A stretch of 64,000 nt of DNA from Nocardia sp. (GTDB lineage: Bacteria > Actinomycetota > Actinomycetes > Mycobacteriales > Mycobacteriaceae), in NCBI RefSeq assembly GCF_025465275.1, contig NZ_JAODNK010000074.1, positions 62,001 to 126,000 of the forward strand, in the 5' to 3' direction. Numbering within the stretch: position 1 is the first letter of the stretch; each line of letters starts with the position of its first letter. The notes under the pieces were generated by a model, which saw only the letters and a program-made list of their open reading frames with translations, searched no databases and was not told where the DNA came from. Positions 25,010-33,895 of the stretch are shown here, piece after piece. Both the position numbers and the translations under genes were made by a program.

Positions 25010-27024
25010 GCGGCGGACAGGTCCGCGACCGGGGGACGGTCGGCCAGCAGCGGCTGGGAATCCTGATCGCCGGAGACGATGACGGTGCCGCCCGGGGCGG
25101 CCACACGGGCTGCCGTGGCCAGGCAGGCGGCCCAGCCGTCCAGGTCGGCGTCACCGGCGGAGACGGCTACCTGGATGGGGCCGCGCAGCGAGGCTTCGGC
25201 CACCGCCAGCCAGTGACCCGCCGAACGGGGTGCACGGGCGAGTAGGACCGCGCCGCGCGTGAGAGTCCGGTCGGCCAGATCGCGGTAGCGAGTGGCACGC
25301 TCCGGATCACTGAGGGCGGAGGCGGTGAGCAGCGCGTCGGCCAGGACGGACGTGCCCGCCGGGGTCGCACCGTCGGCGGGGTCACGCGGGCGAGTGACCA
25401 GGGTTTCGGCATCGTCGGCGGTATCGAACCAGCTGCCCGGGGTTTCCGGATCGGCGAAATGCGTCACCGCGGCATCTAGAACGCGCTCCGCATGGGCCAG
25501 CCAGTCCCCGCTGCTGGTCTGATGCACGGTGAGCAAACCCAGTGCGAGCCAGGCGTAATCCTCCAGCACGCCGGGAGCAGCGCCGGCGACCCCGCCGAGG
25601 GAGGCGCGACAGACCCGGCCGTCGCGCACGTGCACGTTCAGCAGGAAGGCGGCGCAGCGTTCGGCGGCGGCGATCCAGACCGGATTCAAGTGTGCCGCAC
25701 CGGCTTCCGCGAGCGCAGCGATGGCCATACCGTTCCAGGCGGTCACCACCTTGTCGTCGCGCGCGGGCTGCGGGCGGGTCTCACGAGCGGTACTCAATGT
25801 GGCCCGAATGCGTTCGAAGCGTTCGTAATCCGCCGCGCCGGGATCGGTGTACCGGGTCAGCACCGAGGTGCCCTGCTCGAAGGTTCCGGCTGTGGTGACG
25901 CCGAAAAGCTCTGCGGCCCAAGCCCCGTCGTGCGCGCCCAGTTCACCGTTGAGTTCCGCAGGAGTCCACACATAGGTGGCTCCCTCCACGCCGGGTTGTC
26001 CCGGTTCGAGGTGCGTATCGGCATCCAGCGCGGATGCGAACCCGCCGTGTTCGGTGCCCAGATCCTCCAGCAGGAAGCCGACGGTTTCGCGAGTCACGCG
26101 CAGCGCCAGCGGTTCCGAGGCATCCGGCGCCGCCAGCGGATCACGCCAGGGCGCTTCCTCCCCGTCCTGTGCCCGCCGTGCCAGATGCGAATACACGCGC
26201 AGCAGTTGCGCATTGTCGTAGAGCATCTTCTCGAAGTGCGGCACCACCCAGGCGTCGTCCACCGAGTATCGCGCGAATCCGCCGCGCAGCTGGTCGTAGA
26301 TCCCGCCCCGCGCCATCGCCTCGGCGGTGAACGAAACCGTCTGCCGCACAGCCTCGTTCCCGGTGCGCTCGTAATCGCGCAGCAGTCCCTCCAACAGCGC
26401 GGACGGCGGAAACTTCGGCGCGCCGCCGAATCCCCCATGCTGTGGATCCATATCCTTCAGCACGGACGCGACGGCGTGATCCAGCAGATTGGCACTGAGA
26501 GACACGATGCTGTCCGGCAGTCCCGCCGTCTGCTGCCGCAGCGCCTCCCCCACCTGCGTGGCCGCCTGATCCACCTCATCGCGCCGATTCCGCCAGGTAT
26601 CGGTCACCGCGCCCAACAGCTGCGTGAACGACGGCATCCCATGCCGCGGCGTCTTCGGGTAATAGGTGCCGCAGTAGAACGGCTCCCCCTCCGGCGTCAG
26701 GAAGCACGTCATCGGCCACCCGCCCTGCCCGGTCATGGCGACGGTCGCATTCATATACACCGCATCCAGATCAGGCCGCTCCTCCCGATCCACCTTGATG
26801 CACACGAAGCTCTCGTTCATGAGCGCCGCCGTACCCTCGTCCTCGAACGATTCGTGCGCCATCACATGACACCAGTGGCAAGACGCGTACCCGATAGACA
26901 GCAGGATCGGCACATCCCGCTCCCGCGCCGAAGCCAGCGCCGCAGCATCCCATTCCCGCCAATGCACCGGGTTGTCGGCGTGCTGGCGCAGGTATGGCGA
27001 GGTGGCATCCTTCAGGAGGTTCAC
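24925..27024 (-). CDS. thioredoxin-domain protein (DUF255/YyaL family, Rv1084-like)
   Basis: A 699-aa protein with an N-terminal thioredoxin-like domain bearing CHWCH (C49/C52) in a long conserved block (HADNPVHWREWDAAALASAR, YASCHWCHVMAHESFED). An (alpha/alpha)6-barrel glycosidase-like region follows. The family includes SPATA20; its biochemical role is unclear. Same neighbourhood as Rv1084. Complete, with a clean ATG start. Confidence 0.92.
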   Translation of the reverse strand: MNLLKDATSPYLRQHADNPVHWREWDAAALASARERDVPILLSIGYASCHWCHVMAHESFEDEGTAALMNESFVCIKVDREERPDLDAVYMNATVAMTGQGGWPMTCFLTPEGEPFYCGTYYPKTPRHGMPSFTQLLGAVTDTWRNRRDEVDQAATQVGEALRQQTAGLPDSIVSLSANLLDHAVASVLKDMDPQHGGFGGAPKFPPSALLEGLLRDYERTGNEAVRQTVSFTAEAMARGGIYDQLRGGFARYSVDDAWVVPHFEKMLYDNAQLLRVYSHLARRAQDGEEAPWRDPLAAPDASEPLALRVTRETVGFLLEDLGTEHGGFASALDADTHLEPGQPGVEGATYVWTPAELNGELGAHDGAWAAELFGVTTAGTFEQGTSVLTRYTDPGAADYERFERIRATLSTARETRPQPARDDKVVTAWNGMAIAALAEAGAAHLNPVWIAAAERCAAFLLNVHVRDGRVCRASLGGVAGAAPGVLEDYAWLALGLLTVHQTSSGDWLAHAERVLDAAVTHFADPETPGSWFDTADDAETLVTRPRDPADGATPAGTSVLADALLTASALSDPERATRYRDLADRTLTRGAVLLARAPRSAGHWLAVAEASLRGPIQVAVSAGDADLDGWAACLATAARVAAPGGTVIVSGDQDSQPLLADRPPVADLSAAYVCRGSVCDLPVTTVSEVRSALLPPLA

Positions 27025-27600
27025 ACTGTCCAGCTTTCCACAGCACGGCGCCGGTCAGCCGGTTCGCGCCCGTGTTTACAGCGCACAACTGCGGGCGGGA
27101 GTGCACTCCGCTCGAGCCCTGTTCTCGCACGGATGCGAAGGTCCGGTACGGCCGGACGCGACCGGTGCGCACGGCTGACGATGGCCGGCATGTTGCTCAC
27201 GCGCGAGGCCGATCTGTTCGAAGGATCCAGGAGCCGCCTGGAGGCGATCGCCGCCAGTGCATCAGCCTCGGCCGCCGCGATGCCATCGTGCAGAAGGTGA
27301 CCAAGGAGGATCTCCGGCAGATCTTCAACTAGGGATCCGGCAATTCTGGGATTTCAGCATCGCGAATATGGGATCACTTGCGCGGCCGGGGATCTCGTGT
27401 TGTTCGGCTGGCAACCCATTCCAATAGCAGCTGTGCGAGCGGTCCTGGGCTGTGGACCTGCTGACAGTCGGCGGTAGGCCGGGTATGCCGTGTCAGCGCA
27501 TGTGTCAGGTCTGTGTCAGGTCGCCTGGCGACAGTAGTCGCATCAACAGTTCAAGGTCGTCGGGCTGCGCGTCCTCGGCACACGGACTTCAGGAGAGATC
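27025..27600. other. Degenerate intergenic stretch at the left edge of the accessory island
   Basis: About 575 bp with no complete gene. Around 27193-27260 a frame reads LLTREADLFEGSRSRLEAIA, reminiscent of the first residues of an ECF sigma factor, but it ends after 39 codons. The match is too weak to call. A promoter-like cluster lies at 27490-27532. Confidence 0.45.
27490..27532 (+). promoter_or_regulatory. Candidate operator/promoter of the chimeric gene
   Basis: Three GTGTCAG direct repeats at 27490, 27502 and 27513 (12- and 11-bp spacing), followed by a 13-bp palindrome GTCGCCTGGCGAC (27520-27532). They lie about 70 bp before the chimeric gene. Roughly helical-turn spacing suggests a multimeric regulator site. 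Confidence 0.4.
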
Positions 27601-28251
27601 ATGCCCAGCAGTCGGACCGTTCTCATCTCGGGTGCAAGCATCGCCGGACCGGCACTGGCCTACTGGCTCAACCACTACGGCTACCAGGTCACCGTTGTCG
27701 ACCGCCTGCCCGCCGAGCTGCGGCCCGGCAGCCAGGCCGTCGACTGCACGGGCAGCACCCTGCGTGAACTATTGCAGCGCATGGGGATTCTCGATGACGC
27801 CTGCGCACACCGCACCGGCAAGACCGACACCGTCTTCGTCGACGAGAACGGTACGCAACTGGCATTGATGTCCGGCGATTACACCGGTGGCGATGTCGAG
27901 ATCCTGCGCGGCGACCTTGCGCGCATCAGCTACGGGAAGACCCGCCGGCTGTCTTGGCCGGAGCAGGTCCAACAGGTCCTAGCCGAAACAATCGGCACCG
28001 GCGACGCGTCACTCACCGCGGTCGCCCGCAGACTCCTGGTCAGCCCACGCACCCTCCAGCGATATCTGGCAGCAGCGGACACCACCTGGCGAGCACAACT
28101 CGACCTGGCCCGGCAGCACACCGCACAACGGAGCGACCTCACCTCCACCTTCGCCCTGGCACACCGACTCGGCTACGCCGACGCCCGCAGCCTGCGCCGC
28201 GCCGCCCACCGCTGGGACGCTAACGAACTGTGTAAGGAGAAGCCCTGGTAA
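27601..28251 (+). pseudogene. Chimeric gene: FAD monooxygenase 5' part fused to AraC helix-turn-helix
   Basis: An intact 216-codon frame with a good ribosome site (AGGAGAG). Residues 1-115 match an FAD monooxygenase (TVLISGASIAGPALAYWL, like the gene at 7430) up to LRGDLARISYG. Residues 117-205 are the AraC HTH region, nearly identical at DNA level to the end of the AraC gene at 30984 (270-bp match, 27948-28217 versus 31682-31951). The last 11 residues (DANELCKEKPW) come from the tmRNA-like fragment. It lacks substrate and C-terminal FAD parts, so monooxygenase activity is unlikely; a DNA-binding product is conceivable. Confidence 0.8.
27948..28217 (+). repeat. 270-bp duplicate of the AraC HTH coding region, left copy
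   Basis: It is colinear with 31682-31951, differing at scattered positions (my rough count is about 20). The right copy sits in the complete AraC gene. The left edge is abrupt: the flanks differ immediately before GCTGTCTTGGCC. Confidence 0.85.
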
Positions 28252-28289
28252 TACGGCGGAGTCCGGGGTTCGATTCCCCCCGCCGCTCC
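28219..28289 (+). other. 3' fragment of a tmRNA (ssrA) or tRNA gene, probable attachment-site scar
   Basis: GAGAAGCCCTGGTAATACGG, then CGGAGTCCGGGGTTCGATTC and CCCCCGCCGCTCC, resembles the tmRNA 3' domain pattern (AGAAGUCCUGG...CGGAGGACGCGGGUUCGAUUCCCGC). The TTCGATT T-loop and a G/C T-stem are clear. No 5' half is present. RNA-gene 3' ends are classic integrase attachment sites. A plain tRNA 3' end is the alternative. Confidence 0.6.
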
Positions 28290-28298
28290 GGCGACAAT

Positions 28299-28334
28299 GC
28301 ACTCCTACCCAGCGACAATGCTGGATAGGAGTGC
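28299..28334. terminator. Strong hairpin after the tmRNA-like fragment
   Basis: Arms GCACTCCTACCCAGC (28299-28313) and GCTGGATAGGAGTGC (28320-28334), one mismatch, followed by ACTTTCGTT. It may be the original ssrA terminator. The 9-mer GCGACAATG occurs twice, at 28291 and 28312, which also recalls multi-repeat ends of IS21-type elements. Confidence 0.6.
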
Positions 28335-28397
28335 ACTTTCGTTGCTTCAATGGTTGATCGGGGCCTGGTCGATGTGGCGTCGTAGTCAGTTCATGCG

Positions 28398-29903
28398 TCA
28401 GCGATAGCCGTACGCCGACCAGCGCGCCAGGACGCGCTGCTGGATCTCGACCGGCCAGCCGTTCTCGAAGCTGCCCTTCGCCGGCCGCTTCTCCGGGGGA
28501 TAGAGGTCGGCCAGCAGGCAGTTGTAAATAACCTTGCCCGCTTTGAAACCATGCTGCTCCGGCTCGGACAAATAGATCGCCAGGGGGTCGGTCAGCGCAG
28601 GCGGATAGTGGAATTCCCCGCGATCGACATCGGGGTGCGACCGGGTGGCGAACGCCCACACCACCTCGTTCAGGTCGGTGATGTCGATATCGTCCTCCAC
28701 CAGCAATGTTTTCGGTGCATGCACCGCCGCCGGACCACCCAGGACCACTTCGGCGACCTTGGCCACCAGTTCGTGCGATGCCAGCCCGGTGGTCTCGTGC
28801 CAGTCCCGCCGCACCGCGAGCGTCAGCCAATGCAGGGCTGCCTCCGGGTTGTACCAGGCCGAGGAGATCGGCAGGCCCGCGGTGCGCAGCAGGTGCAGGA
28901 TCTCGGCGGCGGACGCGGTGCCGGTGACGGTGTCGTCCTCCTCGACCGGCGGACCGGCCGCCACAACGGGCAGAATCGCGTTGTCGCAGTGGGTGATCGC
29001 GGTGACGTGCAGCACGGCCTTCGCCGATTGCTCGGTGGCGTTGTAGCCGGGGTATTCGTTGAACGGCCCCTCCGGGACCGTCTCTTCAATCGAGACATAG
29101 CCCTCGATAACAACTTCCGCCGTGGCGGGCACCAGCAGATCCACGGTTTCGGCGGGCACCAACTCGATACCCTCGCCGAATATCGCGCCGAGATAGTGGC
29201 TTTCGTCTACCCCCTCGGGTAATGGCATGCCGCCCACCACGGCCAGGCCGGGTTCCACACCGAGTGCCACCGCGATCGGCATCGGCTCGCCCGCCGCCGT
29301 CCACTGCGACCGGATGATTCCGATCTGCTGCGTCCTGGGCAGCAGGCAGGCGAGACTTGCCTTGTCGTGCACCATCATTCGATTGATCGACCAGTTGGTC
29401 CAGGAGCCATCCGGCGTGCGAACGATATTGGTGCCGAAGGTCTGGATGTACCGTCCGCCGTCATTGCCGTGGATGAACGGGGTGGGGAACGCGAACAGAT
29501 CGATCTCGTCACCGCGCAGGATGTTCTGCTTGCAGGGCGCGCCGGCGCGATCGACCACCGTGGGCGGAATGCCCGGCACGGCACGGGCATCGGCGAGTGC
29601 CGCGACGATCTGCTGGCCGGTGGAGTCGGCGGGCAGCCCGACCGACAGCGCGAGCCGGGCCAGTGGGTGCGCCGGGCCGCTCAGCGCCGCGGGCGCGCCG
29701 AACAGGCGGAAGCCGCTGTCCTCGTACCCGCTCAGCCGGGTGAACAGGGGCGCGGGTGCGCGCAGGTCGTAGCTGCGGCGGATGACCGCGCCGACCTCCA
29801 GGTTCCAGTCGACCTCGGCGTCGATGGTCTGAATCTCGCCGAGCTTGTCCAACTCGGCGATGTAGTCGCGCAGGCTGGTGATGTGGTTCACGATGTCTCT
29901 CAT
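28398..29903 (-). CDS. UbiD family prenylated-FMN decarboxylase
   Basis: A 501-aa (de)carboxylase. The catalytic Glu-Arg-Glu triad is present: R175 (NWSINRMMV), E278 and E283 (VPEGPFNEYPGY), closely matching R173/E277/E282 of Aspergillus Fdc1. It acts on an alpha,beta-unsaturated or aromatic acid using prFMN made by the adjacent UbiX, whose stop lies 2 bp before this start. Third gene of a VOC-UbiX-UbiD operon. Substrate not predictable; not quinone synthesis, since the context is accessory. Confidence 0.92.
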   Translation of the reverse strand: MRDIVNHITSLRDYIAELDKLGEIQTIDAEVDWNLEVGAVIRRSYDLRAPAPLFTRLSGYEDSGFRLFGAPAALSGPAHPLARLALSVGLPADSTGQQIVAALADARAVPGIPPTVVDRAGAPCKQNILRGDEIDLFAFPTPFIHGNDGGRYIQTFGTNIVRTPDGSWTNWSINRMMVHDKASLACLLPRTQQIGIIRSQWTAAGEPMPIAVALGVEPGLAVVGGMPLPEGVDESHYLGAIFGEGIELVPAETVDLLVPATAEVVIEGYVSIEETVPEGPFNEYPGYNATEQSAKAVLHVTAITHCDNAILPVVAAGPPVEEDDTVTGTASAAEILHLLRTAGLPISSAWYNPEAALHWLTLAVRRDWHETTGLASHELVAKVAEVVLGGPAAVHAPKTLLVEDDIDITDLNEVVWAFATRSHPDVDRGEFHYPPALTDPLAIYLSEPEQHGFKAGKVIYNCLLADLYPPEKRPAKGSFENGWPVEIQQRVLARWSAYGYR

Positions 29904-29905
29904 TC

Positions 29906-30475
29906 CTATTCGCCCCAGCGGGGCAGGTCCGGCAGTTCGATGCCGAGTAGGTCCAGAGCCCGGCCGACGCTGTGGTCGACCAGGTCGGCGATGTTGTTCG
30001 GGCGCAGGTAGAAGGCGGGCACCGGCGGCATGACAATCCCGCCCATCTCGGTGACGGCGGTCATAGCGCGCAAATGACCTAGGGTGAGCGGGGTTTCGCG
30101 CACCATCAGCACCAATCGGCGCCGTTCCTTCAGGGTCACGTCAGCAGCCCTGGTCAGCAGATTGTCGCCATTGGCGTAGGCGATCGCGGACAGGGTGCGA
30201 ATCGAGCACGGCGCGACCAGCATGCCCGCGGTACGGAATGAGCCGGACGCAATCGCCGCGCCGATATCGGCAGGCCGGTACACCACGTCCGCCATGGCAG
30301 CGAGATCCCTTGCGCTGAGCTCTGTTTCGTACGCACGGGTTTGCTGTCCCGCGGGCGTCACCACCAGGTGGGTCTGCACGCCCACCTTCCGGGCCAGCTC
30401 CAGCGCCCGGATGCCGTAGGCGATCCCGGTGGCACCGCTGATGCCGACCACCAGTCGGGGCTCGGTCACGGTCAC
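29906..30475 (-). CDS. UbiX family flavin prenyltransferase
   Basis: A 189-aa protein that attaches a dimethylallyl group to FMN to make the prFMN cofactor for UbiD. It has the flavin-binding GISGATG near the N-terminus (residues 11-17), the VAPCSIRTLSAIA segment and RRLVLMVRETPLTLGHLRAM. The GTG start overlaps the upstream VOC gene stop in a GTGA quadruplet, so translation is probably coupled. Confidence 0.93.
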   Translation of the reverse strand: MTVTEPRLVVGISGATGIAYGIRALELARKVGVQTHLVVTPAGQQTRAYETELSARDLAAMADVVYRPADIGAAIASGSFRTAGMLVAPCSIRTLSAIAYANGDNLLTRAADVTLKERRRLVLMVRETPLTLGHLRAMTAVTEMGGIVMPPVPAFYLRPNNIADLVDHSVGRALDLLGIELPDLPRWGE

Positions 30476-30861
30476 CCGGCCAGATTCACGGCCGCGACCT
30501 TGACTGGAGACAGCTCGACGAACTCGAACAGGGTGCCATCGGGGTTGCGGACAAACATATTTCGGCCGGTGGGGATGTCGGCCGGCTCCTGCTGCACGGT
30601 CGCGTCCGCGGGCAGCATGGCGCGCTGCTCCTCGAGCGAGGACACCATGGCGACCACGTCCTGGCGCACTGCTGCCGCCAGGTTCGCCTGCGAGCCACCG
30701 ATGACCACCAGTGGACCGACCGTGGCGATCTGGAGGCCACCCGCGTCATAGCGGAACCGCAGCGGGGACGGGGCGCCGAACGTCTTCTCGTAGTAATCGA
30801 CGGTTACGTCGAACTCGTCGGCGCTGACGCGAATGGGCGTGTAGCTGTGCGTTATTGCCAT
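30472..30861 (-). CDS. VOC (glyoxalase/dioxygenase fold) protein
   Basis: A 129-aa single-module vicinal-oxygen-chelate protein from ATG 30861 (MAITHSYTPIRVSADEFDVT), ending NMFVRNPDGTLFEFVELSP. The usual metal Glu at the end (FEFVE) is present. It leads the UbiX/UbiD operon and could act on the decarboxylated product (ring cleavage, isomerisation) or bind the substrate. The frame is open upstream to 31059, but that stretch overlaps the AraC gene. Confidence 0.8.
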   Translation of the reverse strand: MAITHSYTPIRVSADEFDVTVDYYEKTFGAPSPLRFRYDAGGLQIATVGPLVVIGGSQANLAAAVRQDVVAMVSSLEEQRAMLPADATVQQEPADIPTGRNMFVRNPDGTLFEFVELSPVKVAAVNLAG

Positions 30862-30983
30862 GGCGGAGAAGACCTTTCGTACGGCACTGCGAACGCGTCC
30901 GAGCCTTGTCGAATGCCTCGCCGCCGCATAGGCCGGTTCGCGCCAGCCGGGTGCCAGAACGCGACACCCGGTAGATTGGCCCG

Positions 30984-31997
30984 ATGAGCGACGCGCCGAC
31001 CTATAGCGCGGTCCTGGCTCGATGCGTCTTGAACACGGCGGGTCACGGCTTGGACCCATATCGGCTGCTGCATGCGGCGCACGCTCCGGATGCCCTGCTG
31101 ACCAGCGAACACGGGTTGGTGTCGACCGGTTCGTATCTCCGGCTGTGGGAGCACGCCGAATTCGCGCAGGACACCACCGAGGAAATCGGCCTGCGCATCG
31201 GCGATATATATCGGGTCGGACAACTCGGGATTTTCGACTATCTCTTCGGCACCGCCGCCACCGTCGCCGACGGGTTGGCGGCTATGCGTGGGCCGTTGAG
31301 CATGGCCACCAATCATCGCTACCGGCCCGGTGCAGGGGACCCGGATCGCGAGATCACGACGATATTGGAATTGCGCGAAGGCGAGGGACGCGGCGTGGAT
31401 ATGGCGGTGCAGGCTGCCTATGCCAGCAACCTGGCCCGTATCCGAACCGCCACCGGTGCACCGGTCACGCCGGTGCGGGTAACGCTGCGCCAACGGCCAC
31501 CCCGGCGGATGAAGCCGTTCCGTGCGGCATTCGGCACCAACCGGATCGACTTCGACGCCCCTCAGGACTCCATGACGCTGGCGGTGACCGATCTGGCCCT
31601 GCCGCTGCGCACCGCCGACCCGGTGTTGGCGGGCATTCTGCGCACCCACGTCGCGGCTATCGCCACCCCGAGCCTCGACCAGCTGTCTTGGCCGGAGCAG
31701 GTGCAACAGGTCTTAGCCGAAACGATCGGCACCGGGGACGCGTCACTCACCGCGGTCTCCCGCAGACTCCTGGTCAGCCCACGCACCCTCCAGCGATATC
31801 TGGCGGCAGCGGACACCACCTGGCGAGCACAACTCGACCTGGCCCGTCAGCACACCGCACAACAGAACGGCGCCACCTCCACCTTCGCCCTGGCACACCG
31901 GCTGGGCTACGCCGACGCCCGCAGTCTGCGCCGCGCCGCCCACCGCTGGGAACCTCACACCGCCCAGAAAATACAGAACGCGCACGCCACAATGTGA
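30984..31997 (+). CDS. AraC family transcriptional regulator
   Basis: A 337-aa protein. The N-terminal 200 residues look like the AraC-type ligand domain (PF12625-like), and the C-terminal 100 residues carry two HTH motifs (LTAVSRRLLVSPRTLQRYLA; FALAHRLGYADARSLRRAAH). It is divergent from the VOC-UbiX-UbiD operon with a 122-bp gap, so it is likely that operon's activator. Its HTH-coding region is duplicated at 27948. Confidence 0.9.
   Translation: MSDAPTYSAVLARCVLNTAGHGLDPYRLLHAAHAPDALLTSEHGLVSTGSYLRLWEHAEFAQDTTEEIGLRIGDIYRVGQLGIFDYLFGTAATVADGLAAMRGPLSMATNHRYRPGAGDPDREITTILELREGEGRGVDMAVQAAYASNLARIRTATGAPVTPVRVTLRQRPPRRMKPFRAAFGTNRIDFDAPQDSMTLAVTDLALPLRTADPVLAGILRTHVAAIATPSLDQLSWPEQVQQVLAETIGTGDASLTAVSRRLLVSPRTLQRYLAAADTTWRAQLDLARQHTAQQNGATSTFALAHRLGYADARSLRRAAHRWEPHTAQKIQNAHATM
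31682..31951 (+). repeat. 270-bp duplicate of the AraC HTH coding region, right copy
   Basis: Counterpart of 27948-28217, within the intact AraC gene. The two direct copies, 3.7 kb apart, flank the ubiD/ubiX/VOC operon and could recombine to delete it. Confidence 0.85.
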
Positions 31998-32176
31998 CAT
32001 TGCCACCGCCCATCCCCCCGAATTGCCCTGCAGCGGAATCGATCTCAGCCCGGCCGCATCCCCGAAATCCCATTCGGCATCGCGGTCGACCTCGACTGTT
32101 CCCTCGGTCGACGGTCGGCCCGCATGTCGTGAGCGAGAAGCGCGATATGCCACGGCGGCGAGGTTAGGGTCTCCCG

Positions 32177-33766
32177 GTGGATTTCTCTGCGCGCGGCGCG
32201 ATCTTGTCGATTGTTTCCGTATGCGCTCTGGCAGCCATGCACGGTGGGATCGATATCGCTCCGGCGGCGGCGAATCCGGTCGGGCAGCCATTGAGCTGTG
32301 TACCCGCGATCGGGACGGCGCAACTCATCCCGCCATTGCCCGGGCTGTTCCTGCCATTGCCGAGCATCCGGGGGATTTCGGAATTCGACGATCTCGCTCC
32401 GGCGCCGGCCGATCTGACGTTTCCGCCGAGTATCGACTTCCGCGATAACACGCAGGGCTTCAACAGCTACGTCGAAGTGGTATTGCAGCGCGGGTCGTTG
32501 TTCGTCCGCCCCCGCAACTCGAACTCCACTTGGCGCAGGATCAATACCCCGGACTGCCTCGACGGCAATATCGTCGCGACGTCGGTGGACAGCAATATGC
32601 TTGTGGCAGTGGACAAGAACGGGTGGATCTACTCGCTCGACAATATGCTCTCCGGACCCATGCTGTGGAACTGGACGCATTCCTACGGCGGACCCATCTG
32701 GCTGTGGCCCGGTGCCACCATCCCGCAGGATGCCACCGAATCGCCCACCTCGAACAAGTGGGCACTCAGCCATCGCATGTCGACCAGCTTCGTCGATGCG
32801 GAGGGAAATACCCATCCGCTGACGGCGGGCCTGGTCCAGATCGTCAGCCTGACCGGAGACGGCTCGCGGATCACCTACCAGGATCCGTGGCTGCCCGCGG
32901 ACCTCAGCTATGAAATCGGCGGACCGCAGCAGGGCAGATTCATTTCCGAATCGCTGTCCACCTCAGGGTCGATGACCGTTGTCATGAACCGCTACGGCGA
33001 TATGTACACCCGCAAATACGACCTCGACTTCGCCGGCGCGAACCACATTCCGGGGCGCTACACCTGGCTACCGCAGGGCAAGAAGCCGGAGGGGCCCTCT
33101 CAACTGGCCGAACGCGTCGACACCCGATATGCAGCCATATCGCTGCCCGCCGCAGACTGGCAACAGCAACCGAAAGTCCCGGGCGAGATCACATCCCGGC
33201 TCTCCATTCACGACACCGGACCCGCCGTGGAAGATCGGGAATTGACCGTCGAGGGCCGGGAAAACGGCCGGACCGGGTACTGGCACAAGGATGTTCGTGC
33301 GGAAGCGTGGCAGTTCACCGCCACGGACCAGCCACTCCGGCAGCCCCTGCTGACCGGAAATCCCGGCGTAGACCAATCACGGTCGGCGCTGGCTCCGGAG
33401 AGTCAGCTCTCCTATCGAGGTGCGCTGCCCGCCGGCTGGATATTGAATGTCGACAACTTCGACTGGGCGCAGACCGAACATCAAGCCACACTGACATCGC
33501 CGACGGGCCGGGCCTACCCGATCGAGCTGTACACCGCCGACGAATTGCGCCTGCTGCCGCGCGCCTCCGGCCTGGACGACACTCCCCGCGGATTGGAAGG
33601 CGCCCTCGATCTACGCGGAGCGCAGCCCTGGCTGGACGGTAATGCCGAACTCGACAACCTGATCAAGACCCAGTTCGGCGGACAGCAGATATTCGAGGTC
33701 AAGGTCCAGGCGACGACCGCCCAGCTGGCGATCAGCCCTACGGGTATCACCCTCGAACGGATCTGA
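32177..33766 (+). CDS. Secreted protein of unknown function
   Basis: A 529-aa protein with a signal peptide (ILSIVSVCALAAMHGGIDIA, cleavage likely after PAAANP or nearby). The mature part is beta-rich with repeated Trp/Tyr/Asp motifs (NGWIYSLDNM, RYGDMYTRKYDLDF), compatible with a beta-propeller. It resembles hypothetical exported proteins of nocardiae and mycobacteria, but I cannot name a family. The start is GTG 32177. Confidence 0.75.
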   Translation: MDFSARGAILSIVSVCALAAMHGGIDIAPAAANPVGQPLSCVPAIGTAQLIPPLPGLFLPLPSIRGISEFDDLAPAPADLTFPPSIDFRDNTQGFNSYVEVVLQRGSLFVRPRNSNSTWRRINTPDCLDGNIVATSVDSNMLVAVDKNGWIYSLDNMLSGPMLWNWTHSYGGPIWLWPGATIPQDATESPTSNKWALSHRMSTSFVDAEGNTHPLTAGLVQIVSLTGDGSRITYQDPWLPADLSYEIGGPQQGRFISESLSTSGSMTVVMNRYGDMYTRKYDLDFAGANHIPGRYTWLPQGKKPEGPSQLAERVDTRYAAISLPAADWQQQPKVPGEITSRLSIHDTGPAVEDRELTVEGRENGRTGYWHKDVRAEAWQFTATDQPLRQPLLTGNPGVDQSRSALAPESQLSYRGALPAGWILNVDNFDWAQTEHQATLTSPTGRAYPIELYTADELRLLPRASGLDDTPRGLEGALDLRGAQPWLDGNAELDNLIKTQFGGQQIFEVKVQATTAQLAISPTGITLERI

Positions 33767-33768
33767 AT

Positions 33769-33890
33769 CAGTCGACGGTCGGCCAGTCCCAGCCCAGCTG
33801 CAGGAACATACCCAGACGGTCGCTGACCGCACGGATCTCAGTTATCCGGCCCTCCACCACAGTGAAAATCCAGATCTGCTCGACATCGCA
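33769..33890 (-). pseudogene. C-terminal fragment of a SnoaL-like protein
   Basis: The minus strand encodes DVEQIWIFTVVEGRITEIRA, then VSDRLGMFLQLGWDWPTVD and a stop. This is the typical C-terminal third of a SnoaL-type polyketide cyclase/ester cyclase. The rest of the gene is missing: upstream the sequence becomes the interior of a TetR gene on the other strand. Confidence 0.75.
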
Positions 33891-33895
33891 CGTCC

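Noticed and set aside
27181..27332. ECF sigma factor gene remnant
   Set aside because: Only about 20 residues resemble a sigma-factor start and a second frame carries the rest; this is not enough to call a gene.
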